DNA of 64,000 nucleotides from an uncultured Litoreibacter sp. (GTDB lineage: Bacteria; Pseudomonadota; Alphaproteobacteria; Rhodobacterales; Rhodobacteraceae), in contig NZ_CANMXB010000001.1 of assembly GCF_947501785.1 (NCBI RefSeq), positions 1 to 64,000 of the forward strand, written 5' to 3'. Position 1 is the first letter of the stretch, and each line of letters opens with the position of its first letter. Positions 32,289 to 41,045 of the stretch are shown here, piece after piece. A program made the translations under genes and the position numbers. A model generated the notes under the pieces. The model saw only the letters and a program-made list of their open reading frames with translations, was not told where the DNA came from and made no database searches.

Positions 32289-33944
32289 TCAACCGATTTC
32301 ATTACTTCGACCAGCGGCCCGGCCGGAAAATATGCACCCACCCAAAAAGGTGCCCTCTAGAGCATTGTAGCCGTGATAACCGCCGCCGCCAAATCCGGCT
32401 ACCTCGCCGATTGCAAACAGGCCCGGGATTGTCGTCCCATTAGCACCAACCATTTGGCTGTTCAGATCAGTCTGCAAGCCGCCAAGCGTTTTGCGCGTTA
32501 TCAGATTTAGCCGGACAGCGATCAGCGGACCGTTTTCTGCGTCCAAGAATTTATGTGGCTTTGCCGTTCTGATCAGCTTGTCGCCACGATATTGTCGCGC
32601 CCCGTTGATCGAGGTCATCTGGGCGTCTTTGCTGAACGGATTGTCGACCTGCCGGTCCCGCGCTTCGATCTGCGCACGCAGCTTGGGTTCCGAAATCAGG
32701 TTGTCACCCGTTGCCGCGTTCATCCCTGACACAAGTTCGCCGAGCGTGTCGGCCACGACAAAGTCTTCACCCGATGCCTTAAAAGCCTCAACGGGGTCGG
32801 TGGCGCGTTTACCAGACAGAACGCGTTGTTTGATTACCTCCAACCATTTGGCCGAGGTCAGGTCCGGGTTCTGCTCCGAACCTGACAGCGCGAATTCCTT
32901 TTTGATCACCTTTTGGGTGAGGACGAACCAGCTGTAGTCGTGGCCGCTGTCCAGGATCGCCCTAAATGTCGCGTTTGTGTCGAAGCCGGGCAGGGCAGGT
33001 GGGGCAAACCTGTTGCCATGTGCGTCAAACCACATCGATGACGGCCCGGGCAAAATGCGGATACCATGATGCGGCCAAATCGGGTCCCAGTTCTTGATGC
33101 CCTCTGTGTAGAACCACAGCCGGTCCTTATTGATCAGGTGCGCACCGGCCTGCTCGGAGATATCAAGCATCCTGCCATCAACATGGGCAGGCACCCCGGA
33201 AAGCAGCCTCTTTGGCATTCTGCCCAGCCTCTTTGTGGGCCAGACCTTCTTTATCAACTCGAAATTGCCGCCAATTCCGCCGGAAGCCACCACCACTGAT
33301 GATGCATCAATTCGAAATTCGCCTACGACATCACGTGTTGTCTGGGCACCCTGGGGGGCGTCGTCTTGAGCAAGGACTGAACCGCTGACGCCAACAGCCA
33401 CGCCATCCTGCATTTCAATCCTATCGACCTGATGGCGGTACTTGATTGCGATCCGCCCTGCCTGTTCATGTGCTCGGCAGCGGCGGACAAAGTGCTGAAG
33501 CACACCGGGACCGGTTCCCCAAGTGATGTGAAACCTAGGGACCGAGTTGCCGGGGCCGTCTGCAAATCCACCTCCGCGTTCAGCCCAACCGACGACCGGA
33601 AACCAACGAAGCCCCATTTCGTGCAGCCAAGGACGCATCTCGCCAGCTGCGAAATCCAAGTAGGCCTCAGCCCATTGGCGGGGCAGGTGGTCTTCCGGGC
33701 GATCAAACTGCGCAGATCCCAGCCAATCGCCCAACGCAAGCGCATGGCTATCTTTGATGCCCATCCTGCGCTGTTCGGGTGTGTCGATCATGAACAGGCC
33801 ACCAAGGGACCAGTGAGCCTGCCCGCCGAGGTTTTGCGGACCTTCCTGATCTACAATCAGAACGGATTTCCCGCGGTCACCCAATTCGGCGGCTGCGACC
33901 AAGCCTGCAAGGCCGGCACCAACAATGACGACGTCAGCCTTCAT
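32289..33944 (-). CDS. FAD-binding dehydrogenase (KsdD/fumarate reductase-like)
   Basis: A 551-residue flavoprotein. The N-terminal Rossmann motif is DVVIVGAGLAGLVAAAELGD, with the ribose-binding VLIVDQEG. The C-terminus ends in the fumarate reductase/steroid dehydrogenase signature GLFAIGEVAGFGGGG and YHGYNALEGTFLGG. The family oxidises or desaturates ring or carbonyl-adjacent bonds; relatives include 3-ketosteroid dehydrogenases. Its start overlaps the end of the upstream bile-acid:sodium-type symporter gene by 11 bases, so uptake and oxidation of the same compound is plausible. The substrate is unknown. Confidence 0.86.
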   Translation of the reverse strand: MKADVVIVGAGLAGLVAAAELGDRGKSVLIVDQEGPQNLGGQAHWSLGGLFMIDTPEQRRMGIKDSHALALGDWLGSAQFDRPEDHLPRQWAEAYLDFAAGEMRPWLHEMGLRWFPVVGWAERGGGFADGPGNSVPRFHITWGTGPGVLQHFVRRCRAHEQAGRIAIKYRHQVDRIEMQDGVAVGVSGSVLAQDDAPQGAQTTRDVVGEFRIDASSVVVASGGIGGNFELIKKVWPTKRLGRMPKRLLSGVPAHVDGRMLDISEQAGAHLINKDRLWFYTEGIKNWDPIWPHHGIRILPGPSSMWFDAHGNRFAPPALPGFDTNATFRAILDSGHDYSWFVLTQKVIKKEFALSGSEQNPDLTSAKWLEVIKQRVLSGKRATDPVEAFKASGEDFVVADTLGELVSGMNAATGDNLISEPKLRAQIEARDRQVDNPFSKDAQMTSINGARQYRGDKLIRTAKPHKFLDAENGPLIAVRLNLITRKTLGGLQTDLNSQMVGANGTTIPGLFAIGEVAGFGGGGYHGYNALEGTFLGGCIFSGRAAGRSNEIG

Positions 33945-34803
33945 TTTTGCGGGTGCGTAGCCAAAGGACGAATGGTGCCGCGGTTAGATACATGATGACA
34001 CTGTAGATGGCTGACGGCAGCCCGATGGTCGGAATCCCTCCCGCAGCGCCAGCGATTATCGGGGCCAGTGTTATGCCCAGCGTGCCATTTTGAAGGCCGA
34101 CTTCGATAGAGATGGTTTTCTGTTCCGCCCGACCAAGATTTAGGGCGACGCCAATCGCAAACCCGCCAACCATCGTGACGATATTCAGGACGGCCAAAGC
34201 AGGGCCGAGGGACGTAAAGTTTTCAACAAACAAATTCCAGTTGGAGGCTATGGCGGCAAGAATGATGACCACAAACAAGACGCTGGATAAGATCAGAAGC
34301 TTCGGTTCAATACGTTCGGCCATATCCGGTGCGATATGGCGAATGCCCATGCCAACCGCCACCGGCAATGCGGTGATCAGAAACATAGCGAGCGCAAGTG
34401 AACTGACTGAGAAGGTGGGCGCGTCTTCCCCCATGAAATGCACGACCGCCCAGCCAACAAACAGCGGGACAGTCAACATGGACAACAGCGACACCACTGC
34501 CGTAAGCGACACAGAAAGGGCTACATCGCCGTTGGCCAACCGCGACACGACGTTGGAGGTGACCCCGCCAGGACAGAATGCAAGCAGCATAATACCGGCT
34601 GCGATTGCTCCGCTCAGCCCAAACAGGATGATCACGCAATAGGCGACAACCGGTATCAAGATAATTTGGCATGTGGCCCCGACCGCAAAGACCCAACCGC
34701 GTTCTGCAACGCGTCTGAAGTCAGCCGGCGTGAGACCAACGCCCAAGCTTAGCATGATAACCGCCAAAGACAGCGGCAGGACCACATTGACCAAGATGTC
34801 CAC
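33934..34803 (-). CDS. Bile acid:sodium symporter family protein
   Basis: A 289-residue integral membrane protein with about nine to ten helices, matching the BASS (SLC10-like) family. Recognisable parts are VVLPLSLAVIMLSLGVGLTP at the N-terminus, the crossover motif CPGGVTSNVVSRLANGDVAL (about residues 75-94) and VGLQNGTLGITLAPII near 235. BASS proteins import organic anions such as bile acids, pantothenate or pyruvate with sodium. Its 3' end overlaps the flavoprotein gene, and the pair form an operon. The substrate is unknown. Confidence 0.88.
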   Translation of the reverse strand: MDILVNVVLPLSLAVIMLSLGVGLTPADFRRVAERGWVFAVGATCQIILIPVVAYCVIILFGLSGAIAAGIMLLAFCPGGVTSNVVSRLANGDVALSVSLTAVVSLLSMLTVPLFVGWAVVHFMGEDAPTFSVSSLALAMFLITALPVAVGMGIRHIAPDMAERIEPKLLILSSVLFVVIILAAIASNWNLFVENFTSLGPALAVLNIVTMVGGFAIGVALNLGRAEQKTISIEVGLQNGTLGITLAPIIAGAAGGIPTIGLPSAIYSVIMYLTAAPFVLWLRTRKNEG

Positions 34804-34948
34804 TCAACGCCCCCGATGCGTGTTGTTGCGCCCAAGGGCACCATATATCGCCCCGAAAATCAACGCGTCCGGTGGGGAACCTAACGTCATCATTTTTCAG
34901 CGAACGGTCTGCAGCGCCCTAGCGCAAACGAAATGCGATGCCAGCACG

Positions 34949-35359
34949 TCAGTTGATCAGTATGGATGCGCGATCATAGCCCTGAACCATCACCGACCCG
35001 TCGTCAAATTGCAGCTCGACCGCAATATTTTGCAAGCTGTCCAACGGTGCAACGACATAAGGAAGATGGGTTTCAACTTTTAGTGCAGAGGGATTTGCCT
35101 CGCCTTCGTGACAAGGCTCATGTTGAAGAGGCTGAAATGGCCCTCCGTTATAGGCAAAACTGATCTGTTGAATGCCGCAGCGGTAGACCAGCAACGTAGA
35201 AAAATACAGGTGGTCTTTGCCATCATAAGGCCGCACCGCGACCCACTGCGCTTTGATCAGTTCCAGAATGGGTTTGACCCCGGCAGACGTTGTGAAGTCC
35301 TGAGCGCCTGCGGGCAGGGCGAAACACAGTGCGCAAAGGGTGGTGCGAATTAGGTGCAT
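34949..35359 (-). CDS. Exported protein of unknown function
   Basis: A 136-residue protein with a signal peptide (MHLIRTTLCALCFALPAGA, cut near residue 19). The mature part has a beta-rich look: LYFSTLLVYRCGIQQISFAY, two cysteines (one in YRCG, one in HEPCHEG) that may form a disulfide, and a final strand near VELQFDDGSVMVQGYD. I do not recognise a family. It is divergent from the glycosyltransferase-like gene, with 144 bases between the starts used here. Confidence 0.68.
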   Translation of the reverse strand: MHLIRTTLCALCFALPAGAQDFTTSAGVKPILELIKAQWVAVRPYDGKDHLYFSTLLVYRCGIQQISFAYNGGPFQPLQHEPCHEGEANPSALKVETHLPYVVAPLDSLQNIAVELQFDDGSVMVQGYDRASILIN

Positions 35360-35503
35360 TGGATATCCCTAACCAACAAACGTTTGTTGGAGTATGTCGC
35401 CCCGACGCCCCCATTTGAAGTCTTTTCATTTGCCACCTTGTTTGGCTTTCCGTCCGCGAGCAAAAATTCTACTGTCGGGGCAACAAGAAGTAATGTGACC
35501 CAG

Positions 35504-36547
35504 ATGGCAGCAAAACCGACAAGCAAACCCCCAAAGGCAGTGCGGCCCAAGACCAAAGTGCAGCCGGATCGCTTCAATATCATGGCCGTCGTGCAGGCGG
35601 GCCGGCTGCAATACGAGGCTATTTTGCTGGCCGCTTCGCTGCGCCATACCAACCCGGATTTTAAGGGGCGTTTGCTACTGGCAGAGCCGCAGTTGAATCA
35701 TCGTTGGGACACGAACCCTTCGGTGGTCAATCCGGAGGTGCGGGCCTGCCTTGAAATGCTCGGCGCGGAGTTTGTACCGTTCAAAAACCAGGTCTTCGGG
35801 GCTGGCTACCCCTATGGAAACAAGATCGAGGCTCTGGGGGCCTTACCCAAGGGTGAGCCGTTCTTGTTTTTGGATACCGACACGTTGATTACCGGTGATT
35901 TGTCGAAAGTCCCGTTTGATTTTGACCGGCCAACAGCATCCATGAAGCGGGAGGGAACCTGGCCGACAATAGAGCTGTACGGACCTGGGTACAGCGCGAT
36001 TTGGAAGTCATTATACGACAAGTTTGGATTGGACTTTGAGAGCAGCCTGGATCTGTCGCAACCCGATGAGTACTGGCAGCGTTATCTCTACTTCAACGCA
36101 GGCTTCTTCTATCATCGGTGCCCGCACGAGTTTGGGGCGCGCTTTTTGAAATTTGCCCGGCAAATCCGTGATGACGGGCCAGACGAGATCGTATGTCAGG
36201 TCCTGAAACCTTGGTTGGATCAGATCGCTTTGCCGCTGGTGGTTCATTCTTTCAACGGCGGGCGCCAGCCGGACGTGTCCGGCCCGATGGACCATGACGT
36301 GACCTGCCATTACCGCGTTCTGCCGCTGCTTTACGCGCGTGAACGCGACCATGTGGTGGATGTCTTGGAAGAGGTGTCAGCGCCAAACAAGATCAAAAAG
36401 GTGCTCAAGCAATACGAGCCGATGCGGCGGATCATTTTTCAAGGCAAAGGTCGGAAGGCGCGCGCAATATTTGATCGGGACAACTTGCCAAGACGTGAGC
36501 AGGCAATCCGCAACCAATTGAAACGAAACAAACTTTGGTTGCGCTGA
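35504..36547 (+). CDS. Glycosyltransferase-like protein with DxD motif
   Basis: A 347-residue soluble protein. The pattern FLFLDTDTLITGDLSK (Asp124 and Asp126) is the nucleotide-sugar-binding DxD of GT-A glycosyltransferases, in the setting seen in family 8-like enzymes. KIEALGALPKGEPF precedes it and FNAGFFYHRCPHE follows, as in that fold. The C-terminus is strongly basic (RREQAIRNQLKRNKLWLR). An upstream in-frame start at 35354 overlaps the divergent gene and adds an unlikely N-terminus; ATG 35504 is preferred. No other polysaccharide genes are nearby, so the acceptor is unknown. Confidence 0.65.
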   Translation: MAAKPTSKPPKAVRPKTKVQPDRFNIMAVVQAGRLQYEAILLAASLRHTNPDFKGRLLLAEPQLNHRWDTNPSVVNPEVRACLEMLGAEFVPFKNQVFGAGYPYGNKIEALGALPKGEPFLFLDTDTLITGDLSKVPFDFDRPTASMKREGTWPTIELYGPGYSAIWKSLYDKFGLDFESSLDLSQPDEYWQRYLYFNAGFFYHRCPHEFGARFLKFARQIRDDGPDEIVCQVLKPWLDQIALPLVVHSFNGGRQPDVSGPMDHDVTCHYRVLPLLYARERDHVVDVLEEVSAPNKIKKVLKQYEPMRRIIFQGKGRKARAIFDRDNLPRREQAIRNQLKRNKLWLR

Positions 36548-36587
36548 TTGAAAATTCTACGCCCGAGCGTTCAACGCAAACAAGTCG

Positions 36588-36899
36588 CTAGTCGCGGGCG
36601 GCCTTTTCGGCGATGCCGGACTGACCCTGGCGACGATCGAGCTCCTGCATCACGTTTTCCAGCGGGACATCACATGCCGCAAGAAGCACTGCGAGGTGAT
36701 ATATCACGTCTGCCGCTTCTTCTGTTAGGTTCCGCTTGTCACCCTTTACGGCGGCGATGATGGCCTCAACGGCCTCTTCACCAAATTTTTCAGCGCATTT
36801 TTCAGGCCCCTTTGCCAGAAGCTGCGCAGTCCAGGATTTGTCAGGGTCCGCGTCTTTGCGCGCGTCGATTGTCGCTGCAAGACGTTCAAGTGTGCTCAT
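36588..36899 (-). CDS. hisE: Phosphoribosyl-ATP diphosphatase
   Basis: A 103-residue all-helical MazG-like enzyme that hydrolyses phosphoribosyl-ATP to phosphoribosyl-AMP, the second step of histidine synthesis. The metal-binding motif [16 protein letters not shown] is followed by [19 protein letters not shown]. Its start overlaps hisF by four bases (ATGA), so the two are coupled. It is the last gene of the his set on this strand. Confidence 0.95.
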   Translation of the reverse strand: MSTLERLAATIDARKDADPDKSWTAQLLAKGPEKCAEKFGEEAVEAIIAAVKGDKRNLTEEAADVIYHLAVLLAACDVPLENVMQELDRRQGQSGIAEKAARD

Positions 36900-37660
36900 T
36901 GGCCGATCCTCATGTTGAGCCCTGCTTTCGCCATATGTGCCTTGGCCTGCGCAATAGTATAATCACCGAAATGGAAGATGGAGGCCGCAAGCACCGCATC
37001 CGCGCCGCCTTTGGTCACGCCTTCCACCAGATGATCAAGGGTGCCTACGCCACCTGACGCGATGACCGGCACCGAAACCGCGTCTGAGATCGCCTTGGTC
37101 AATGGCAGGTTGTAGCCGTCGCGCGTTCCGTCGCGGTCCATTGAGGTGAGCAGGATTTCTCCGGCCCCCTTGGCAACGATCATTTCGGCGAAATCCACGG
37201 CATCGATTCCAGTTGGTTTTCGGCCACCTGCGGTGAAGAGTTCCCATTTGCCTGGACTGACGGTCTTGGCGTCAAGGGCCACAACAATGCACTGCGATCC
37301 AAACCGGTCGGCGGCCTCGGACACCACATCAGGATTGGCCACGGCTGCCGAATTGAAGCTGACCTTGTCGGCTCCTGCCAACAAAAGTTTGCGCACATCC
37401 TCGTGGGTGCGGACCCCGCCGCCAACGGTCAGCGGGATATAGCAGGCCTCGGCGGTGCGGGTGACAACATCAAACATCGTCCCGCGGTTTTCGTGGGTGG
37501 CGTTGATATCAAGGAAACACAGCTCATCCGCCCCAGCGGCATCGTAGGCTTTGGCGGCCTCAACCGGATCGCCAGCGTCACGCAGTCCAACGAAATTGAC
37601 CCCTTTCACCACACGCCCGTCTTTGACGTCGAGGCAGGGAATAATGCGAGTTTTTAGCAT
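36896..37660 (-). CDS. hisF: Imidazole glycerol phosphate synthase subunit HisF
   Basis: A 254-residue (beta/alpha)8 barrel that joins ammonia from HisH to PRFAR to form imidazole glycerol phosphate and AICAR. The catalytic Asp11 is in [14 protein letters not shown], and the second catalytic Asp is in [13 protein letters not shown]. Phosphate-binding repeats [11 protein letters not shown] and [11 protein letters not shown] are seen. HisE overlaps at its 3' end; a small DUF302 gene lies between it and hisA on the other strand. Confidence 0.97.
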   Translation of the reverse strand: MLKTRIIPCLDVKDGRVVKGVNFVGLRDAGDPVEAAKAYDAAGADELCFLDINATHENRGTMFDVVTRTAEACYIPLTVGGGVRTHEDVRKLLLAGADKVSFNSAAVANPDVVSEAADRFGSQCIVVALDAKTVSPGKWELFTAGGRKPTGIDAVDFAEMIVAKGAGEILLTSMDRDGTRDGYNLPLTKAISDAVSVPVIASGGVGTLDHLVEGVTKGGADAVLAASIFHFGDYTIAQAKAHMAKAGLNMRIGQ

Positions 37661-37780
37661 TGGCGCGGCTCCTTAAGACGCTGATGTAGCGGCAAACGCC
37701 CGCCGATGCCAGAGACGTGATTGGAACTTTGGAACGACCTATGCGGTTCTGCTTTCATACAATTCACAGGAGTATTATTC

Positions 37781-38224
37781 ATGAAAGCGTTACTGACCTC
37801 TTTCGTCCTTTCCATCGGAGCCGCCATGCCTGCTTTTGCTGACCTTGTGACGGTCTCGTCACCGAAATCAGTCACCGAAACCGCTGACGCATTGGCGGCC
37901 GCCATCGAGGGTGCTGGCGCAAAGGTGGTGGCGCGGGTCGATCATCAGAAAGCTGCCGCCGGCGCCGATCTGGAGATGGGCGAAGCACAGGTGTTGATTT
38001 TCGGCAATCCGAAGATCGGGACCCCAGCGATGCAGGCAGATATCCGGTCTGCGCTCTATCTGCCCCTGAAGGTGCTGGTTTACGCTGACGCCGATGGCAA
38101 AACGCAGCTCACCTATGATGATCCTGCGGCCATGTTTGAAGAGCTCGATATTCCAGCGGACGCAGAATTCTTGAAGGTTATGACCGGCGCCTTAGGAAAA
38201 CTCACCGCAAAAGCGGCTGAATAA
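37781..38224 (+). CDS. DUF302 exported protein
   Basis: A 147-residue protein with a signal peptide (MKALLTSFVLSIGAAMPAFA) followed by one DUF302 domain. The domain begins at TVSSPKSVTETADALAAAIE and includes VVARVDHQKAAAGADLEMGE and VLIFGNPKIGTPAMQADIRS, the family signature for a small alpha/beta fold of unknown function. It sits on the plus strand between hisF and hisA and is followed by its own terminator. The ATG at 37781 is at the signal peptide, with AGGAG upstream. Confidence 0.9.
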   Translation: MKALLTSFVLSIGAAMPAFADLVTVSSPKSVTETADALAAAIEGAGAKVVARVDHQKAAAGADLEMGEAQVLIFGNPKIGTPAMQADIRSALYLPLKVLVYADADGKTQLTYDDPAAMFEELDIPADAEFLKVMTGALGKLTAKAAE

Positions 38225-38234
38225 TACTGAAAAG

Positions 38235-38268
38235 GAGCCGCGCAGATATTTGGTCGGCGCGGCTCTTT
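38235..38268 (+). terminator. Terminator after DUF302 gene
   Basis: GAGCCGCGC (38235-38243) pairs perfectly with GCGCGGCTC (38257-38265) around a 13-base loop, followed by TTTC. It lies ten bases after the DUF302 stop. Confidence 0.7.
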
Positions 38269-38280
38269 CGGAATAGCGGA

Positions 38281-39003
38281 CTAGTTTTTCAGCAGGTCCA
38301 GGGCCTCTTTGAGGTCAATCGCGCCATCATAAAGCGCGCGTCCCGATATGGCCCCATCAAGTGGCGCTCCGCTGGCCTTAAGTTCAGCTAGGTCCGAGAG
38401 CGAGGAAACACCCCCTGAGGCAATGACCGGGATGGAGACAGCGTTTGCCAGGGCCGCCGTTGCTTTTACGTTTGGGCCTTGCATCGCGCCGTCACGGTTG
38501 ATGTCCGTATAAATAAGCGCTGAAATGCCAGCGTCTTCGAATTGCTTGGCAAGTTCAGTGACCTCGATGTCGGTTTCTTCTGCCCAACCGCGGGTTGCAA
38601 CCACTCCGTCTCTTGCATCTAGACCGATAGCGACATGTCCTGGAAAGGCTCTGGCAGCTTCACGCACCAGATCCGGGTTTTCGACTGCCACTGTGCCAAG
38701 AATAACGCGCTGCAGCCCCTTGGATAACCAGCGTTCAATAGTGGCCATATCGCGGATGCCGCCGCCAAGCTGTGCGGGGACATTTGTCTCATTCAAGATT
38801 GCCTCAACCGCCGAGCCGTTCACTGGTTCTCCGGCAAAAGCGCCATTAAGATCAACAAGATGCAACCATTCGCAGCCGGCGTCCACAAACGCCTTGGCTT
38901 GTGCCGCCGGGTTGTCGTTGAACACCGTGGCCTGATCCATCTCGCCTTTATAGAGGCGCACGCAGTTTCCGTCTTTTAGATCAATGGCGGGGTACAGGAT
39001 CAT
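38281..39003 (-). CDS. hisA: ProFAR isomerase HisA
   Basis: A 240-residue barrel enzyme that isomerises ProFAR to PRFAR in histidine synthesis. The catalytic Asp is at [20 protein letters not shown] (Asp8), with the second in [14 protein letters not shown]. Phosphate loops [18 protein letters not shown] and [15 protein letters not shown] match the family. It is separated from hisF and hisH by small plus-strand genes, which splits the usual his cluster. Confidence 0.97.
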   Translation of the reverse strand: MILYPAIDLKDGNCVRLYKGEMDQATVFNDNPAAQAKAFVDAGCEWLHLVDLNGAFAGEPVNGSAVEAILNETNVPAQLGGGIRDMATIERWLSKGLQRVILGTVAVENPDLVREAARAFPGHVAIGLDARDGVVATRGWAEETDIEVTELAKQFEDAGISALIYTDINRDGAMQGPNVKATAALANAVSIPVIASGGVSSLSDLAELKASGAPLDGAISGRALYDGAIDLKEALDLLKN

Positions 39004-39145
39004 GGCCCGGGTCCTCGGATGGCTGTGATTTCGCAGGGTCTATCTCACAGCCGCGCCTGGGTGTGAAGGGGCTTTGGACCCAACGTCATGCTTGATCGTG
39101 AAGGGGCGGACGCGCCACTATGTCGGCAGATTTAGGGAGGATCAC

Positions 39146-39535
39146 ATGAAAAAACTTACCTTGGCTGCAGGCTTCGTGCTGGCGTTCGCAGGGTCGGCCT
39201 TTGCGGCAGACCCAGTTTTGGGGACCTGGAAAACGCAGGTTGATGACGGGGCATACGCGCATGTGAAGATGTACCAATGCGGCGGAGCTTTCTGTGGCAA
39301 GATCGTGCGCACGTTCAATGCGTCCGGAGAATTTAAGTCCGCAAACATTGGCAAGGACATCGTGCGCAACATGACGTCTTCCGGCGATAACGCTTACGCG
39401 GGCAAAGTCTGGCGTCCGTCGAACAACAAGATTTACATTGGTAAAATTGCGTTGAACGGTAACAGCCTGCGCTTGGCAGGTTGTGTCGCAGGCGGGTTGT
39501 TGTGCTCGAAACAGACCTGGTCGCGGGTCAAGTAA
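39146..39535 (+). CDS. DUF2147 exported protein
   Basis: A 129-residue protein with a signal peptide (MKKLTLAAGFVLAFAGSAFA) and a DUF2147 domain. The domain starts DPVLGTWKTQVDDGAYAHVK, with the cysteine pair YQCGGAFCGKI, and ends KIALNGNSLRLAGCV plus CSKQTWSRV. Four cysteines could form two disulfides in the periplasm. Its function is unknown; it lies on the plus strand between hisA and hisH. GGGAGG precedes the ATG at 39146. Confidence 0.92.
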   Translation: MKKLTLAAGFVLAFAGSAFAADPVLGTWKTQVDDGAYAHVKMYQCGGAFCGKIVRTFNASGEFKSANIGKDIVRNMTSSGDNAYAGKVWRPSNNKIYIGKIALNGNSLRLAGCVAGGLLCSKQTWSRVK

Positions 39536-39539
39536 CGCT

Positions 39540-40181
39540 TCAGGGCGTCCATTTCAAAAAATTGGAAATCAGCCGGAGCCCTGTGCTCTGGCTCTTTTCC
39601 GGATGGAATTGAGTGCCGATCATCGTGTCGCGTGCGACAATTGCGGTTACATCACCGCCGTATTCCACATGCGCCAGCCGTTGGGCGGCGTCAGCGACCT
39701 TGAAGTGATAGCTGTGCACGAAATAGGCGTGGTGGCCGCTTTGCAGGCCATCAAGCACCGGGTGAGCGCCCTGAAGTACCAAATCGTTCCAACCCATATG
39801 CGGAACCTTCATTGCCGGGTTTTTCGGTTCAATCTTTACGATTTCGCCCTCAATCCAGTCAAATCCCGGTGTGTCGGTATATTCCCGACCGACAGTGGCC
39901 ATCATCTGCATCCCAACGCAAATGCCCATGAACGGCTTGGCTTGTGTGATTGCACCGTCCACAATTGCCTCATACAAGCCCGCACGGTCCTGCATGAGGG
40001 CGTTGCGGCAGGCCGGAAAGGCCCCGTCACCAGGCAGCACTATGCGGTCTGCCCGCGCCACATCTTCCGGGCGAGAAGTCACCAGCACGTCGCCACCATC
40101 AACCTCCGCCGCCATACGCTGGAAGGCTTTTTCGGCTGAGTGCAGGTTCCCGCTATCGTAATCAACGAGAACAGTGAGCAT
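39540..40181 (-). CDS. hisH: Imidazole glycerol phosphate synthase subunit HisH
   Basis: A 213-residue class I glutamine amidotransferase that feeds ammonia to HisF. The nucleophile Cys88 is in KPFMGICVGMQMM, and the catalytic His/Glu dyad is in GTQFHPEKSQSTG near the end. The ATG at 40181 shares a base with the hisB stop (TGATG), so the two are coupled. The DUF2147 gene ends four bases away on the opposite strand. Confidence 0.96.
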   Translation of the reverse strand: MLTVLVDYDSGNLHSAEKAFQRMAAEVDGGDVLVTSRPEDVARADRIVLPGDGAFPACRNALMQDRAGLYEAIVDGAITQAKPFMGICVGMQMMATVGREYTDTPGFDWIEGEIVKIEPKNPAMKVPHMGWNDLVLQGAHPVLDGLQSGHHAYFVHSYHFKVADAAQRLAHVEYGGDVTAIVARDTMIGTQFHPEKSQSTGLRLISNFLKWTP

Positions 40182-40768
40182 CAAAGTGTGCCCTTGGTTG
40201 ATGGGATCTCATCGGCCTTGCGCGGGTCGGTTTCCAACGCGTCTCGAAGTGCCCTCGCGACCGCTTTGAACGCGGCTTCGACGATGTGGTGGCTGTTGAA
40301 CCCATGCAGCTGGTCGATGTGCAGCGTTATCCCGCCATGGGTCGCGAAGGCCTGGAAGAATTCGCGCACCAGCTCAGTGTCAAACGTCCCGATTTTCTGC
40401 GTCGGAATATCCAGATTGCAAATGAGAAACGGTCGGCCGGACAGGTCGAGCGCACAGCGTATTTGTGCATCATCCATCGGCAGGTGGCACGCGCCGTAGC
40501 GCACAATTCCACGTTTGTCGCCAATAGCTTGCGCTAGCGCCTGACCCAGGGCAATGCCCGTGTCTTCAACGGTGTGGTGATCGTCGATGTGCAGATCGCC
40601 TTTGGCACGAATGGTCATATCGACCAGAGCATGGCGCGCCAATTGGTCGAGCATATGGTCAAAGAACCCTACGCCGGTCTGGTTGTCGTACGTACCGGTA
40701 CCGTCGAGATTGATCTCGACGCTGATATCCGTTTCAGCCGTTTTGCGTGTGATCTTGGCAGTCCGCAT
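40181..40768 (-). CDS. hisB: Imidazoleglycerol-phosphate dehydratase
   Basis: A 195-residue dehydratase that makes imidazole acetol phosphate in histidine synthesis. The manganese-binding histidine repeats are [34 protein letters not shown] and [18 protein letters not shown]. It is the single-domain form without phosphatase, consistent with a separate HisN-like enzyme at 6486. The ATG at 40768 is used because upstream in-frame starts add 95 residues without family features. Confidence 0.96.
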   Translation of the reverse strand: MRTAKITRKTAETDISVEINLDGTGTYDNQTGVGFFDHMLDQLARHALVDMTIRAKGDLHIDDHHTVEDTGIALGQALAQAIGDKRGIVRYGACHLPMDDAQIRCALDLSGRPFLICNLDIPTQKIGTFDTELVREFFQAFATHGGITLHIDQLHGFNSHHIVEAAFKAVARALRDALETDPRKADEIPSTKGTL

Positions 40769-41045
40769 TGGGTTCTCCGTTGGGTTTGGTGGCTTATAGG
40801 CCGGGTCTGCGAAAGGGCCAAGGGGGCTGTACGACAAGCGACTGATTTGTGGCAGCGGGCCACCATTTGCGGGGAGGTCTGCGGATTGGACGTCATATCT
40901 GCAGCTTGGCCACTTTTTTGACACAATTTTCCCCTCTCCAGCCACGATTGAATCCAAGGAAGGCCATATTCGACACCTAGTTGCGGGTAAGGAAAACCTG
41001 ACCTCTGCAAAATGCGTCAGGGCGAGATGAGAGAAGACCGAGCAG

